In this document: piece after piece, positions 63,568-64,000 of the stretch
How the letters are laid out: each line of letters starts with the position of its first letter
Position numbering within the stretch: the stretch's first letter is position 1
Source of the DNA: Corella eumyota
Lineage: Eukaryota > Chordata > Ascidiacea > Phlebobranchia > Corellidae
Length of the DNA stretch: 64,000 nucleotides
Assembly: GCA_963082875.1 (NCBI GenBank)
Contig: OY720102.1
Span: forward strand, 9,336,990-9,400,989
Direction of reading: 5' to 3'
Notes under the pieces: generated by a model
Told to the model about the DNA's origin: nothing
Databases searched by the model: none
The model's input: only the letters and a program-made list of their open reading frames with translations
Program-made: the position numbers and the translations under genes

Positions 63568-64000
63568 AATGTTTGCTACGTTAAATTTATTGTTTGGTAT
63601 TGGCTAATTACTTTACCACTAATACATAATTTGGATTCAGACTTGACCTATATTGGTAAGAAGAATATTAGCAATAAATACTTATTTTATTAAATTAGTT
63701 AACTAGTACATACCTGTTACATAAAAGTTTTTTTAAATAATCGGACGAGGGAACTTATTTTTACCCTTTAACTTGGTTACTTTGGAAAGGTAAGTTACAA
63801 TCAAATTTGCAATTTGTAAAGCTGGTAATTCACTTATAATTAAATACTGGTTTCTTTATGACGGTTAAGTTTAAAATAAAAAGTAAAATTTTTTTTGAAT
63901 AAATTTAGTTACGTGTTATATCCGTGAACTTCTGAATAAACCTATTTTTATTTTTAACCTGACGTTATGCCAACAATAGTGAAATTAAAAAGTTGTTTAT
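63568..64000 (-). repeat. Unit 27 (partial, cut by window end)
   Basis: First 433 bp of another unit, ending about 37 bp before its Leu gene would begin. No gene lies inside it. Whether the unit is full or short cannot be told. Confidence 0.93.

Larger units (their letters stand above)
1..64000 (-). repeat. Tandem array of tRNA gene units
   Basis: The whole window is made of 26 complete head-to-tail units and one partial unit, all in the same orientation with every tRNA gene on the minus strand. Full units are about 2,647 bp and carry Leu(CAA), Thr(UGU) and Gly(UCC); short units are about 2,370 bp and lack Thr. Unit starts were placed at the recurring AATGTTTG, an arbitrary phase. Spacers are as well conserved as genes, so whole units are homogenised, not only the genes. 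Neither end of the array is in the window. No unit is inverted and no foreign insertion interrupts the array. Confidence 0.97.

Noticed and set aside
1-64000. CRISPR array or simple satellite
   Set aside because: The repeat unit is 2.4-2.6 kb with intact tRNA genes, and there are no short repeats with unique spacers. It is a multigene tandem array.
1-64000. Entamoeba-type tRNA array
   Set aside because: Entamoeba also has AT-rich tandem tRNA arrays, but these have short units with short tandem repeats between genes, as I recall. None are seen here, and the Leu(CAA) gene is very close to the animal form. A protist origin is not fully excluded.
1-64000. Mobile element or viral insertion
   Set aside because: No terminal repeats, target-site duplications, transposase, reverse transcriptase or capsid-like frames were seen. 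Unit length differences are explained by the 280-bp deletion and a few small indels.

Overview
The window is one long tandem array of tRNA genes from an AT-rich nuclear genome. About 26 complete units lie head to tail in one orientation, plus the first 433 bases of a 27th. All genes lie on the minus strand. I find no convincing protein gene. The tRNAs are eukaryotic: internal A and B boxes, no encoded CCA, T-run (Pol III) terminators, and an intron just after the anticodon in the Leu gene. The Leu(CAA) exons match my memory of the vertebrate gene very closely, so an AT-rich animal is the best guess; I cannot name the phylum or species.

A full unit is about 2,647 bp and holds, in plus-strand order, tRNA-Leu(CAA) with a 32-nt intron, tRNA-Thr(UGU) and tRNA-Gly(UCC). 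A short unit is about 2,370 bp and lacks exactly 280 bp, from inside the Leu-Thr spacer to two bases short of the Thr 5' end. Units 1-5 (1-13236) are full, units 6-23 (13237-55895) are short, units 24-25 (55896-61197) are full, and unit 26 (61198-63567) is short. Totals are 26 Leu, 26 Gly and 7 Thr genes, 59 in all. Coordinates of each gene include the discriminator base.

The copies are not equally sound. Eleven Leu copies (units 9, 10, 13-20, 25) carry T-loop changes that remove A58 and damage the B box. Gly copies in units 1, 3 and 4 have a mismatched first acceptor pair, and those in units 19 and 20 lose the conserved G53-C61 pair. Every copy keeps its anticodon. Linked variants show multi-unit duplication: units 13-15 match units 16-18 at a period of 7,108 bp, with related blocks at units 8-10 and 12-14, and close pairs 1/3, 2/5, 19/20, 24/25 and 22/26. 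This is what unequal exchange and gene conversion produce.

Spacers hold little that can be named. Each full unit has two diverged copies of a segment of about 260 bp between the Leu and Thr genes, and a GC-richer block near its end with two CAAGTGAC motifs 21 bp apart. The unit boundary used here (at AATGTTTG) is arbitrary. Because near-identical units are easily mis-assembled, copy number and order depend on the assembly being right.
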